Assembly: GCF_000372725.1 (NCBI RefSeq)
Contig: NW_005200960.1
Span: 231,420-295,419, forward strand
Source of the DNA: Emiliania huxleyi CCMP1516
Lineage: Eukaryota; Haptophyta; Isochrysidales; Noelaerhabdaceae
Reading direction: 5' to 3'
Length of the DNA stretch: 64,000 nt
Shown here: in pieces, positions 1 to 10,202 of the stretch
Layout of the letters: the number at the start of each line of letters is the position of its first letter
Numbering within the stretch: the first letter of the stretch is position 1
The notes under the pieces: model-generated
Databases searched by the model: none
What the model was told of the DNA's origin: nothing
Seen by the model: the letters and a program-made list of their open reading frames with translations, nothing else
Program-made: the position numbers and the translations under genes

Positions 1-520
1 GGTCGGAACCACCGAGCGACTCGCGGAGACGCTCCTCGTGACGTGCTTGCGCGCCGGGCTTGGCGCTTGCCCCACCCTGCCGCCGGCCGCCAACACGCAC
101 GACTCGCCGGCCGGCGCGCGAGCGCTGGCTTGGGCGGCGAACGGCAGCGACGCGAGCGCGAGGAGCCTGAGCAGCACCGACGCGGCGCTGCACCGCGCGG
201 CGGGCAGGAGGCTGGCCTCCGACCTGAGGCAGCTCGCGGCTGACCTGCCGGGCGGCGGCGGCTGCGTGCGAGAGTACCTGGCGCTGCACCCGCGCCGCGG
301 TGTGGCTGCGAGCCCAGCCGCGCCGGCGTGCCGCCCTCCCTTCTCGTGGTCGCCGGCGCGCCTCCCGGGCTGGCCAAAGATGGAGAACAGCACCCTCAGG
401 CTCTGCCCTCTGGTGGCGGGCGGCCCCGAGCCGCGATGCTCTGCGACGGCGCACCTGCTGGCGAGAGGAGAGCAGGCGAGCACTCAGAATGGCGTGGGTG
501 GCGCGTTGATTACAACATGA
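1..520 (+). CDS. 3' end of an unknown protein-coding gene (partial)
   Basis: An open frame enters from the left edge and stays open to a stop at 518-520. The visible C-terminal ~170 residues are rich in Ala, Arg, Pro and Ser, and the part before residue ~95 looks like ordinary coding (Leu/Ala helices such as LASDLRQLAADL). After that it becomes Pro/Arg-rich and may be 3' untranslated or intronic sequence read through. I recognise no family. The real start lies outside the window. GC-rich DNA keeps several frames open by chance, so this call rests only on continuity with the edge and on partial amino-acid plausibility. Confidence 0.3.
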   Translation, partial: VGTTERLAETLLVTCLRAGLGACPTLPPAANTHDSPAGARALAWAANGSDASARSLSSTDAALHRAAGRRLASDLRQLAADLPGGGGCVREYLALHPRRGVAASPAAPACRPPFSWSPARLPGWPKMENSTLRLCPLVAGGPEPRCSATAHLLARGEQASTQNGVGGALITT

Positions 521-1140
521 CGGGGCACATATTGTTGGGAACCCCAATGCAGGGAAAATCAATATATACGCGTGTACGTTTATAACCCTAAGTTTCTCCG
601 AGACCTCGCGAGCGGGCAGTTATTCACAGCTGGGCAGTGTGGGTTTCACACCCGGGGCAGGTAGGGGATCGGACAGGGCAGTATGCGGGCAGGGCAGTAT
701 GTGCAATGTGGCAGGCGCCGCAGCGTCCGTGCGCCGCAGGGTTCCAGAGGGTATGGGTAAGGGCACACGCGGCAGGGGCAGGTCATAATTGCAGGCTGAG
801 AGATTTAAAACGAAGTCAGCGATCGGCTTTTCGGTTTTGTATTATACAGCCCCGTGACGCGTACACACACCTCCGCGCGGCCGCGCGGGTCAGCACATCG
901 CAATCGAGATTCGTGGCAACTGCGGACGATTACCTAGAAGCTAGATATCTCTGGATCATCACGCCCACACCGGACGGAGAGGACGAGCAAGGCCAGCGCA
1001 CGGCCACGGGCCAGACTCAACGCACGTACGCCCCGAAGCATGCAGCTCCTCGCGAGGGGCTGCGCAACGCCGGGGTGCATGAATGTACGCCGGGCAGTGG
1101 ACACACGCATCCATGAAGAGAGGCCGCCCTCCGGAGGCCC
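521..1140. other. Intergenic, no gene seen
   Basis: Mixed-composition DNA between the end of the first frame and the convergent 3' end of the P450 gene. It contains AT-richer patches (540-600, 780-960) suitable for 3' processing of both convergent genes. No repeat, RNA gene or convincing coding frame is visible. Confidence 0.5.
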
Positions 1141-3918
1141 TCACTGCGAGCCCCCGAATGCGTAGTAACAAAAGGTCGCCAGCGGGTGGGACTTGGACTG
1201 AGGCGGCTCCGAGGCGAGCGAGCGAGCAACCGGCTCGCTCGCCGCCTCCGCGTCGCCGGCGGTGCGCGTGTTCTTGGGCGGCCCGCCTCCGGCCGGCTTG
1301 TGGTAGTCGAGGAAGGCACCCACCACGATCGAGATGACGGCGACGGCGTGCTCCTCGCCCGGGCACTGCCGCGGCGCGGGGGGCTGCTCGTTCTCCCACC
1401 CCCGCCCAAAGGGCCCGTTCCACACCAGGTAGCGGTCGTGGTCCGCGCGGCCGGGCGCGAAGGCCATCGCGTCGTCGCCCCACTCCTTGGGGTCGAGGTG
1501 CGCGGTGTTGTAGTTCGCGACGACGATGCTCTCCGCCGGCAGCGTGACCGTGCCGTCGAGGAAGGGGCACTGCATCGGCTTGTCGAGCACCTGAGGGACC
1601 GGTTGAGGTGTGCATGGTTCGCCACCCTCGCTGATGGTGGCGTCACACTGCCGGCGTGCCGAGCGCCTTGTGAGAGCCGGCGACGGGGCAGGCGAGGTAC
1701 GGGGAGATAGGAGAAGATGTGGGGAGATGTGGGGAGATGTGGGGAGATGGCACGCCTTGTGCGAGCCGGCGACGGGGCAGGCGAGGCGGAGGGCCTGAGG
1801 GCGAGAGGCGTGGCTCGTCAAAGGAGAGAGGTGTGAGGAGGGGCGGGCGAGGCAGGGCGCCTCGATGACGAAGTCGGTCGGGCAAGCGCGGAAGAGGGCC
1901 GCCATCTCGTCGGCGTCCTCCGTCCACTGCGGGCTGTTTCCGAGCGCCTTTGGGAAGACGCCGCGCGGGAAGCGGAGCAGCTTGGCGAGGGTGTTGGAGC
2001 AGCCAGAGGTGGTGCCTGCCGCACGCGGGGGGGGGGGGGCGGGGGGTGTTGAGGGGGGGTTGAGGAGGGGGGAGGAGGGGGGAGGAGGGGGGAAGAGGGG
2101 CGAGGAGGGGCGAGGAGGGGCGAGGAGGGGCGAGGAGGGGCGAGGAGGGGCGAGGAGGGGCGAGGAGGGGCGAGGAGGGGCGAGGAGGGGCGAGGAGGGG
2201 CGAGGAGGGGCGAGGAGGGGCGAGGAGGGGCGAGGAGGAGAGGAGGCGAGGAGGCGAGGGCGAGGATGAGTCAGCCCCCTCGCCTGCCGCCGCCGCGAGC
2301 AGCAGCGCCATGCAGACCGAGTCGAGCAGCTTGTCGACCTTTGGCTCCTCCCGCGAAGGCACGTCCGAGCTGCCGAGGCAGGAGCCGCACGTCGCCTCGC
2401 AGCAGCTCGCCCCGGAGCCGGAGGGGCGCACCTAAGGAGCAAGCTCCCGACACAGGCTCCCGACACGCGTCTCGAAGGTCGGCTCCAGGCTCCGGGCGGG
2501 ACAAGCGGACGGCCGCGCACCCCGTTCACGTCGGCTGTCACCGACTCGACGCCCGGCACCTGTTAGTTAACAGTTAATTAACAGTTAATTAACAGTTAAT
2601 TAACACGCACCGACTCGACGCCCGGCACCGCGTCGGCGAAGGCACGCCAGTCGACCGGCCGGCCGGCGAGGGCCTCTGGCCTGGCGCTGTTGCAGTGCAG
2701 GTAGAGGAAGCGCTTGAGGGCGGAGGGGGCGAGCGTGCCCGCCGTCTGCAGCAGCGGCGGGTACGAGGGCGGCAAGAGCCAGTACAGCGCGCCGACGGTC
2801 GTGTAGATGGCGACCTGCGAGGTGGCGTCACGCGTCATCTCGCCCCATCTCGCCCCATCTCGCCCCATCTCGCCCCATCTCAGTCGCCTTGGTGATGAGG
2901 TCGTCCCACGCCTCCTTCGCCTCCCCCTCGAGCGCGGTCGGTCGCACGTCGAGCAGCAGCGAAGCGAGCGTCTCGAAGACGGGCTGCGCCATCCACCGCG
3001 AGCCAAGTGCCTGCTCACAGCTAGAGCTGTGAAGAGACGCTGATCACAGCTGCGCCATCCACGCAGCGAGCAAAGTGCCGCGGGCGGCTGGATCCCCCCC
3101 CACCCCGACGCCAGCCACGCGTTCAAGTGCGGCCTCGCCTCCTCGCGCGCGGCTCTGCCGCCGTCCTTGAGCTTGGCGACCACCGACGGCGCGCCTAGGG
3201 GCGACCAAGAGAGGGCTCGGGAGAGGCTCACTGAAGGCTCAGCACATCGCCCTGCATATTGCTCGCCCGTGATGTGCTCACGGAAGGCTTTGCGCCAGGC
3301 GGTGTGGTACTCGGCGCCGGTGTGGAAAAAGAGCGGCAGGTTGGTCGCCTGCGGCAGCGTCGCCCCCTTGATCAGCCAGCCGTCGAGGCAGCCGGCGCGC
3401 TTGCGGTGCGGGTCAAGCGCTATCTCGCGAGCGAGGCCGTAGTCGCCGATGCGAACTGTGTCCCAGAGCATGAGGTTGCGCCCAAAGTTGGCGTCGAGGT
3501 ACTCGCGCCTGGCCGGCAGCAGCGTGTCGGTCCACATGCGCTGCTCAAACCCCTGGAAGAGGAACTGGTACCCATTCATCGCCAGGTCATAGGTCAGCGA
3601 CGGGATCCGCATCAGCAGCACACCAAGCAGCGAGTTGCGGAGCGGGCCGGTCAGGCACCACATGGCGAACCTCTGGAACAGCAGCGGGCCACAGCAGCAG
3701 CCGGAGAGCACGAGCACGACCCCGATGGGCCAGCAGATGAAGAGGAATGCTATCCACGACAGGACGGCGTCGAGTGAGCAGCTGCGAAGGTAGGGTGTCC
3801 CGAAGGCATGCGTCGCCGTCTGGCTGCCCGCGACAGCAAACTCCTCGCGCTTGCGGCTGATGTACTCTTGCCGCGGCTTCGCAAGGAGAGGGGCGTCGTC
3901 TTTGCCCGCATCCGGCAT
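1141..3918 (-). CDS. Cytochrome P450 of CYP74-like type (allene oxide synthase / hydroperoxide lyase clan), membrane-anchored
   Basis: Eight exons join in frame to 629 aa: 3918-3246, 3194-3079, 3010-2888, 2814-2629, 2559-2521, 2431-2284, 2015-1861, 1590-1141. Residues ~45-85 form hydrophobic, Cys-rich membrane segments. The middle has the P450-like LPLFFHTGAEYHTAWRKAF region. The last exon ends with VWNGP and then PRQCPGEEHA, with the haem-ligand Cys at about residue 556. Spacing and wording (WNG, then Pro, then QCxG) match the CYP74 haem loop better than the ordinary FxxGxRxCxG loop. CYP74 enzymes rearrange fatty-acid hydroperoxides without O2 or NADPH; an oxylipin role here is inferred. Four of seven introns use GC donors, and three carry visible target duplications. 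An N-terminal membrane anchor is unusual for CYP74. Family-level placement is reasonably safe, substrate is not. Confidence 0.72.
2033..2283 (-). repeat. Intronic minisatellite, 10-bp unit CGAGGAGGGG (plus strand)
   Basis: Fills the intron between P450 exons 6 and 7 (intron 2283-2016). The clean array runs from about 2099 to 2235 and degenerates to G-runs on its left. Strand asymmetry is extreme: the transcript strand is C/T-rich, like a long polypyrimidine tract. Confidence 0.9.
2560..2628 (-). repeat. Introner-like intron with 22-bp target duplication, TTAATTAACAG body
   Basis: P450 intron 4, 69 nt. A 22-bp segment is present identically at 2608-2629 (start of intron) and 2539-2560 (start of next exon). 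Between them lies an 11-bp tandem repeat, TTAATTAACAG on the plus strand. The GT donor belongs to the duplicated target; the acceptor AG comes from the end of the inserted repeat. Confidence 0.88.
2820..2890 (-). repeat. Intronic 10-bp tandem repeat ATCTCGCCCC
   Basis: Fills P450 intron 3 (2887-2815, GC donor). About five units on the plus strand. One of many short introns here built from 10-11 bp units. Confidence 0.8.
3011..3078 (-). repeat. Introner-like intron, family A body, ~28-bp target duplication
   Basis: P450 intron 2, 68 nt, GC donor. Intron start (3050-3079) and following exon start (2984-3011) are near-identical, with a few mismatches and a 2-nt length difference. The body (3012-3049) contains arms CTCTTCACAGCT and AGCTGTGA, ending GCAG. 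The same body occurs in the ABCF gene at 17031-17074. Confidence 0.88.
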
Positions 3919-4062
3919 GCTTCGCGGGAGTATGGTCGGTCGGCAGCAAGGCGGCTGGCAAGGACGAGAGAGAGTTTGTTTTTTTGAGAGCGCCTTCGTT
4001 GTTAATAGTACAAGCCCAATGGTCCCTTTCGAGCGTTTTTATGAAACTACCGGCGCATTCTG

Positions 4063-4109
4063 TCTTGCCCGAAGCCTGCGTTGTCAAGACAGAGACCTTT
4101 GTGCATGGT
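4063..4109 (+). pseudogene. Fragment of the YciI-like gene
   Basis: About 47 nt match the minus-strand YciI-like gene (near 6950-7000) with three or four mismatches, and translate to LPEACVVKTETFV versus LSEAWFVKTETFV in that gene. Only this short stretch is shared. Frames around it do not continue the domain. It looks like a small duplicated or retro-copied remnant, 2.9 kb from its source and in opposite orientation. Confidence 0.6.
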
Positions 4110-4354
4110 CGCATCCGGGGTGTGTTAAGTATATTGTTGGCAAATCAAGACACAGAGCTCAACAACAAACAAGCTAAAAATCTCTCTCTCAGAGCTCACA
4201 CAGAATCACAGCGGGAGGAAAGCGGCGAGTCGCAATTCCTGGGGTCCTTGTGGCGGGCCACCCTGTCCAGAAAGGCATGGTCCATGGATGCCAATCTGGG
4301 GTCTTTCGACCGAGTCTATGAGCCCTGGCCGCTCCCGGTTGTGCTCAAGTTGTG

Positions 4355-4470
4355 GCAGATTTTTTAGCAATACCAAACAAATCTAACACTCACACGTCAT
4401 TTGGGGCCTGGAGCCCCTGTTTTGTGTAGTTGCCCCTGCAAAGCCCTGTTCACGCGCGCGCGAGACGTGT
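4355..4470 (+). repeat. Dispersed repeat R5 (copy 1)
   Basis: Starts TTTTTTAGCAATACCAAACA and ends GCGCGCGCGAGACGTG. A second copy lies at 19648-19732 in the same orientation; copy 1 has about 30 extra bases in its centre. No coding potential. Confidence 0.75.
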
Positions 4471-5296
4471 TGTTGTTGTTGTGGCAGAGGTTATGGAACC
4501 AAGCGACGGAGATGGTGCGGGGGTACGGGTGTTCCAGGGGTCACGACACGCACCGACCCTTCACGAACCGAAAGGCTGCACCCGGGGAAGGCCTAGGGGA
4601 AGGCACAGTAATCCGGGCACGTGTTGGGCGCCCCGTTCCGTCTGGGGCTAGGTCGGCTCAGGGCCCCGTCCACCTCCCTCCCACTTGGCGCGTGATGATG
4701 CAGAGATGCCACCCAGGCCAGCCAGGGCAGGGGCGGAGGGCGAGGGCGGAGGGCGGGATGGGCGCCAAGCGGGAGGGAGCGAACGGAGTGGAATGCACAG
4801 ATGGGGGATGGCGAAGGCGGAGGGGCAGAAAGGGGGGAGGGCGGCGGGAGGGCGGAAGTCTGCATGGGCGGGCGGCGGGTGGTTCGGTAGGGCGGGGGGG
4901 AGGGCGAGGGGTGGAGGTGGAGGACGGTGGGGGCGAGGGGCGGCGAAGGAGAGGGTGGTGGCAAAGGGGTGGGCGAGGTGGAGGGCGGGGGGGCGGCATG
5001 GGAGAGGTGGAGGGCGGCGGAGGCGTGGGCGAGATGGAAGGCGGCGGAGGCGTGAGCGGCGGCGGTCGGTCGGCGGTGGGAAGAAGGTGGAGGGTAGCGG
5101 CGGCGTGGGCGAGGTGGAGGGTCGAGGTGGAGGGCGGCGGCGGCGTGTAGGTATGCTGTTGGCAATCAAGGACTCCACCAGATAAAACCCCCGAAGGCGT
5201 GGGCTGGGGCGCTGGGCGTACCTCTATAGACCGTGTGGCGCCCGCCGAGGACCGCCGAGATTTGAAGGGGGTCGCGTTCACCGCCACACCGGCGAC

Positions 5297-5794
5297 ATGG
5301 CGACGGTCGAGCCCGTTCCCGCGCATGTGGCTGGCACGTTCGACATCGGCATGTTCGAATGTAACAAGCACAAGGCCTGCGCCGACGGCAACGCGTGCGT
5401 CTGCTGCATCGCGCACATTGGCCCGACTTGCTGCTTCTACACCGACCTCGAGGCAAAAGCGGGAGTCGTCAATGAGTGCGGCCCGGACAACACCTTCTGG
5501 ATGCTATGCTGCGCCACGCCGCTTCGCATGGGCGGCTCTGCCTTCCCTCCTCTCCGCGTTGCCGGCTTCTGCTGCGAGGGGCAGGCCCTCCTCGCCACAC
5601 GTCAGGCCGTGCTCGAGAAGTACAAAATCCAGGAAGACCCGTGCGAGACAACGATCTACGCCTTCTGCTGCGGCACGTGCGCCATGGCGCAGCAGTCCAA
5701 CCAGCTGATGACCCACGAAGGCTTCGTCATGGACGGGCCCCAGAAGGTCAAGAAGGCGGAGCCGCCCAAGCTCACCGAGATGCCTCGCGCGTGA
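5297..5794 (+). CDS. PLAC8 (Cys-rich) family protein
   Basis: Single exon, 165 aa. The sequence is Cys-rich throughout, with CVCCIAHIGPTCCFY (residues ~35-49) and later CCGTCAMAQQSNQL (~131-144). The spaced CC pairs and the C-terminal CAxxQ-type motif are typical of PLAC8/DUF614 proteins, small membrane-associated proteins linked to cell size, cadmium or calcium handling in plants and fungi. The exact role here is unknown. The ATG at 5297 gives a natural N-terminus (MATVEPVP), and the frame ends with a Lys-rich tail. No intron is needed. Confidence is high for family, low for function. Confidence 0.8.
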   Translation: MATVEPVPAHVAGTFDIGMFECNKHKACADGNACVCCIAHIGPTCCFYTDLEAKAGVVNECGPDNTFWMLCCATPLRMGGSAFPPLRVAGFCCEGQALLATRQAVLEKYKIQEDPCETTIYAFCCGTCAMAQQSNQLMTHEGFVMDGPQKVKKAEPPKLTEMPRA

Positions 5795-6508
5795 GAGCCC
5801 GCCAGCCCGTCCTCCGGGTCTATCAGCACGTCGGCATTGCGTTCGTTGCGGAGGGAGCGGCAATGTGGCCGGTATGCGAGGCATATCGGTATCGGTGTCT
5901 CTCCTCTCCCTCTCTCCGCACAAGTGTCGCATCGCGCAACGCAGGCAATGCGCTATAACCTAACTAATACGGCTTGCCGGCGGTATGTGGGATAATGTGG
6001 CGTCCGTAAAGCCGTATGCAATTGCATGCGCGCGGGGAGACCACCTCGGAGCTCGGAGCTCGGTGTCGGAGCGGCTGCAGAATTCAATGCGGTGTGCGGC
6101 GCCCGCGTGGCTAGCGCACGGACGTATTGTCCCATTTTGTTGGGACGCGGGAAAAATCAGGTGCGCGGCGAGACCAACGTAGGTCGTAGCCGGTGCCGCT
6201 GCCGTGCAAAAAGCCGACTCCAGGAAGCCGGTCGCGCCCACCACGTCACACGCCCCGACAGGGACCGTTCAGCGCGGAGATGCGTCCCGCTCAGGCACAG
6301 CAGCGCGGCCGCTTCGGCCACATGCGCCCTCAGCCCTCCTGACGATGCGGCGCGGCATGCGGCAGTATCACAACCTCCGCGGTGGCGCGTCTCGCCTCGC
6401 CGTCGAGGCTGCTCACGCACCACCGCACGACCTCGCCCCGCTCCTCGACCGCACCGCGCACGGCCGCCTCGATGCCGTCTGCAGGAGGGGCGTGCGGGAA
6501 CGAGGGAC
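5795..6508. other. Intergenic, no gene seen
   Basis: Between the convergent 3' ends of the PLAC8 and YciI-like genes. Overlapping frames exist on both strands but none resembles a protein family, and GC-rich composition explains them. Confidence 0.5.
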
Positions 6509-7084
6509 TCAGCAGCGAGGAGCGGCCAGACAGGGGAGAGCGGTGCGCGCGCCGACGCGACCAAAGGCGACCGTGACGACAGCCACCTCGAGCTGCCGCC
6601 CGCCGCCCGCCGTCGGCGGGTCATTGCGCCGGGATGGGCTGTCGGGCAGCGCAGCCTGCTTCTCGCACCACGCGCCACCGTCGACGAGCTCTAGATCGCC
6701 CACCTCCGCCACCCATCCGTTGACGGCCCACTCCACACAGCCGCTAGACACGAGTGGGTCCTGCAGGCACAGCTGCTCGGCCGCGGCATGGGAGGCGGCC
6801 CTGAAGAGCATGAGGCCGCCGCCACCAGGCCGGCCATCGGCGTCCACGCGGTAGCCACTCGTGATCGTGGCGCCCTGCTGCCGCAGATTTGCGACCCACG
6901 CCTTGTGCGCCTCGAGGTGAGGCCTGATCTCGGGAAACGGCTTGCCGGTGACAAAGGTCTCTGTCTTGACAAACCAGGCTTCGGACAAGACAGAGCTTGC
7001 GCCGCCCGCTTGAGGCGCGGCAAGGCGAGCGGGCGCGACAAGCGAGGAGACTGCGAGCAGCGACCCATGCACTGGCAGAAGCAT
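6509..7084 (-). CDS. YciI-like (YCII/DGPF superfamily) protein
   Basis: Single frame of 191 aa from the ATG at 7084. Residues ~1-25 are hydrophobic and Ala-rich and could be a targeting peptide. The YciI-like domain follows: FVKTETFV, PHLEAHKAWVANLRQQGATI, then GGLMLFRAASHAAAEQ and DPLVSSGCVEWAVNGW. This matches the ferredoxin-like YCII fold with its conserved His and the DP-(hydrophobic) pair. YCII proteins are small enzymes or domains of mostly unknown function. The C-terminal ~45 residues lack domain character and may be intron or UTR sequence, so the 3' end is uncertain. The frame stays open upstream of 7084, but that sequence is low-complexity. Confidence 0.7.
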   Translation of the reverse strand: MLLPVHGSLLAVSSLVAPARLAAPQAGGASSVLSEAWFVKTETFVTGKPFPEIRPHLEAHKAWVANLRQQGATITSGYRVDADGRPGGGGLMLFRAASHAAAEQLCLQDPLVSSGCVEWAVNGWVAEVGDLELVDGGAWCEKQAALPDSPSRRNDPPTAGGGRQLEVAVVTVAFGRVGARTALPCLAAPRC

Positions 7085-7114
7085 GTGGCCCTGCCTTGGG
7101 AAAGAATTTGAAGG

Positions 7115-7175
7115 CGCTCGATGTGACACGGTTGATGACTGCACTCCAAGTGCTCCAAGTGCTCCAAAAAACGCG
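7115..7175 (+). repeat. Dispersed repeat R4 (copy 1)
   Basis: Core TGACTGCACTCCAAGTGCTC. Copies: here, 8040-8105 (+), and 50255-50335 (-). The latter two also share flanking sequence (GAGCTCCCCGGCCCTGG). Short non-coding repeat of unknown type. Confidence 0.7.
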
Positions 7176-8039
7176 GTCGCACGACACGATTCACGCGACA
7201 GGCGAGGCGCGGGCGGCGGCTTCCTCAGAAGCCGTCGCCCGCACCACAGGAGCAGTCCCACACCACCACAACTCCCACTCCGGCGCCCACCCACTCCCCA
7301 CCCCGCCCGACATCCCCACCCCTTGGGAAAGAAAGAAAAAACCTTCCGTTTTGAGGATATGCCTTGGCATACTGCTTTCTTTCTTCTTTTTCGGACGACA
7401 TTCGACATGTTTTCCCTCTCCAACTTCAAAAAAAATAAAAGCGCGGGAGCCGCCAACCAACGAGCCTGCTCCTGTAACGCCGAGCCTGCTCCTGTCCCGC
7501 TCGTGCTCGTATCGTCACGTGGCAGTCGAGAACCTCCCCGCTCTTCAGGCAGGGCGTAGCGAAGGAGAAGGTGACTCTAGCGGAGGAGCACACTTGGAGG
7601 TGGCTGCCGCAAGCGAATGTTGGACGGAGGGTGGACGCGTCCAGAGGGGGGGTCAGGGGGGTTGTGCCAGGGTTGTGCGGTACTTGCATCGAAAAAGCGA
7701 GCACGTATGAGGTGTGAATGTGAACATACAGGGTGTGAATGGGCGAGGTGTGAACGGAGTAGCGGGATGAATGCGCAGAGGCGCCAGGGAAGGAATGTGA
7801 CACGGGGAAGTGTGCTGGCTCGCCCGATCGGCCGGCGAGGTCGGGCGTCGGCCCGCGGGGGTCCCCCGGGGGCCGCCCGGGGCGCTGGGCGTCCACCGGG
7901 GAAGTAGGATGTATGTACGTTGGCAGGGTAAAAGGGCCTGCCTGCGCATCCATGCGGTCCTCCCCCGGGGGGCGCGCGCGGCACTTCCGAGGGTCGGCGG
8001 GCTCGACCAAAAATCCAAAAGACAGACAAATGTATCTGG

Positions 8040-8105
8040 GTGCGCTTCTGAGCTCCCCGGCCCTGGATGTGCGGTTAATGACTGCACTCCAAGTGCTCCA
8101 AGTAT
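8040..8105 (+). repeat. Dispersed repeat R4 (copy 2)
   Basis: Matches 50255-50335 on the opposite strand over about 65 bp, and copy 1 over its core. Confidence 0.7.
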
Positions 8106-8641
8106 TGTGTCGGGCTACCGTCCCAAAGGCGGGTGTAGTCGACCAAGGGACCACGAATCTGGTCTGTCGACGGCACGAATTTGGGATGGGACACCTTCGG
8201 GACCCGGCTGCGTGCTACTTGGATAGCACGCTTTCGGAGTACCGACGGCTAAGGCCGAGGCAGAAAAGGTTTCTGTTTTTTCTCCGCTTTTCTTCACAGG
8301 ATTTTCCTGTGAAGAGAGACGAGAGAAACAGATCTTTCAAACTCGGTGTCGAACCACCAGCCCGACGCTCACTACAAGTGACCAGCATCCACACCCTTTA
8401 TGTTCAACTTGCAAGCGGCTAGGCCTTGCTGCAATGAAAAAGTGTGTGACTATTACAGACTAAATCTAAAAGTTCGTAAGAGCTACATACACTGAAAAGC
8501 CTCCGATTCTCAAACGGGGCTAAAATTCAACCTAGCCGCCCGCCGCACACTCTCACCCGTCTTCGCTGGGTGGAAGGAGGCCCGGCCAGCCTTGAGGGAG
8601 TCGCGGAGGAGGAGGGATAACAGAGGTAACGTGGGGACGGG

Positions 8642-9522
8642 CTGAGGGAGGGTGTAGAGGATGTAGAGTGTAGAGCGCTGTAGAGCTGTAGAGATGTAGA
8701 GCGCTCTGGAGCGCTGTAGAGCTGTAGAGCTCTACATCTGCCGCGGGACGAAGCGCCTGCGTTGTAGAGCGATGTAGAGCGCGATTTTGCTGTAGAGTTT
8801 GTTGTAGAGGCTCTACAGCCAAACCGCCGGGACAAAGAGGTCGAACCGCTAATAATGGGGTGTCTCCGAGCTTACTGGAGCTCTGATGGACGGCCCTGAC
8901 TGTCCCTGACACACAGAGAGTCACTCTGACGCCACACAACACCCTACAACTGCGTCATGACCAGCCTGCCATGCGTCGCCGGTGCCGCATTCGTCGCTGT
9001 GCTTCTTTAGCAGGCGGTGGACTGTCGGCTGCGAGGACGGCCCTTTGCGCGAGGCGAGGCGAGCATTGTTGAGCGTTGCATGCGCCATGACTCGCGCCAG
9101 CGCGTGCGGGAGCTCCTGGCTGAGCGTTGAGTCCAGGCGAGTTGCGCTGGCCACAATCGCTACGCCGAGCCGAGCTGAAGCGCCGAGGCGCCGGCCAGTA
9201 AAAGCCGTGAGGCATGCCACAGCACAGCAGAGGCACCTGCCACCCATTGGGCGGGCAGAGAGAAGGCCAGGGTAGCACTGGCAAGTGCAACGCGCCTCAT
9301 GTCGGAGAGCGACCGTGCCTCGTTCGCCGCTTATGATGTAGAGTTTGTTGTAGAGATTTCACGTTGTAGAGCGCCTCTACATCGCTCTACAACGCAGGCG
9401 CTTCGTCCCGCGGCGGATGTAGAGCTCTACAGCTCTACATTGCTCTACAGCGCTCCAGAGCGCTCTACATCTCTACAGCTCTACAGCGCTCTACACTCTA
9501 CATCCTCTACACCCTCCCTCAG
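8642..9522. mobile_element. TIR DNA transposon, TGTAGAG family, intact ends
   Basis: 881 bp bounded by inverted repeats starting CTGAGGGAGGGTGTAG and ending with its reverse complement. The TIRs extend ~170 bp and are built from TGTAGAGC-like subrepeats. Flanking bases are GGGACGG on both sides, a probable 7-bp target duplication. The interior holds a short minus-strand frame (8921-9247) with a helix-turn-helix-looking PTVHRLLKKH stretch, too small for a full transposase, so the copy is probably non-autonomous. Partial copies occur at 20388-20797 and 63498-63862. The superfamily is not assigned. Confidence 0.75.
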
Positions 9523-10202
9523 GGGACGGGCCAACAGCCAGTGGGACGAACGAGGGCCACGACGGCGGCCCAAGCGGGAGGGAGCGGAGACAGTGGGCAG
9601 CGAGCGAAGTGGGTGAGACTGATGATGCTCCTTCGACTTAGGGAGCGGTTCAGCTGCTGGGCGGGCTTCAGGGTGGTGCTCACGCGAAAAGGAATCGACG
9701 CGATATACTTTACAAAGCATACAACAAGAGGAGAAAGAAGAGGACGGACATCAGTGATGACGAAACAGAAGCTAGCGCAGAAGAGAGCAGGGCAGACCCG
9801 GGGACTGGGGAGCCGGAGCGGACGGCATCGGCCGCCGAGGGAACGTTGGGAAGAGGCACGAGGAGGGCGGCGACCTCAACCGACTATGGGAGGACCCGTC
9901 ACCAGACGACGCAGAGCAGACGACGGTGAGGCGGAGCAGACGCGCAGGGCGAGACGAGGGAGGGAGCAGGATGTTGCGGAGATCAGCAGGAGGATGTACG
10001 ACGAGATTAGGAGCAGCAGGGACCCGAGGGACCATATGTGGAAGACGGCTAGTGATAGTCCCCCATCGGGAGGACGACCCCGGCTAGTCGCCGACCACAC
10101 CCACAAAGAACCCTGCACAAAGACCGCAGGGCGGGGACCTGTTCCTTTTTACCCATCTCCTAGTAGAGGTGTCCGTTTTATTTATTTCTCACCCGTCACG
10201 TT
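9523..10202 (+). other. Possible remnant coding region of a mobile element; otherwise nothing
   Basis: A plus-strand frame (from about 9541) is Arg/Glu-rich, with little family character. Texture resembles the highly charged frames near 47650-48180. The 3' end runs into the TTC4 gene. No firm gene. Confidence 0.25.

Larger units (their letters stand above)
3919..5296. other. Intergenic with gene fragment, dispersed repeat and G-rich tract
   Basis: Upstream of both the P450 (-) and the PLAC8 gene (+). It holds the YciI-gene fragment at 4063-4109, a dispersed repeat at 4355-4470, and a strongly purine-rich low-complexity stretch at about 4700-5150 with degenerate GGCGGAGGCGTGGGCGAG-like units. 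Long frames on both strands of the latter are composition artefacts. Confidence 0.6.
7085..8641. other. Repeat-rich intergenic stretch
   Basis: Contains copies of dispersed repeat R4 near 7115-7175 and 8040-8105, a pyrimidine/purine-rich stretch at 7260-7460 and no convincing gene. Long frames on the minus strand at 7426-8154 are rich in Pro/Ser/His and look like chance. Confidence 0.5.

Noticed and set aside
2100-2269. Long plus-strand frames of Gly/Arg/Glu repeats over the CGAGGAGGGG array
   Set aside because: They are translations of an intronic minisatellite, antisense to the P450 gene.
4401-5178. Overlapping frames of 170-250 aa on both strands in the G-rich tract
   Set aside because: Low-complexity Gly/Arg or Pro/Ser texture in all frames; stops are rare only because of composition.
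8921-9290. Full transposase inside the TGTAGAG element
   Set aside because: Only ~100 residues with one helix-turn-helix-like phrase; too short and no catalytic triad visible.
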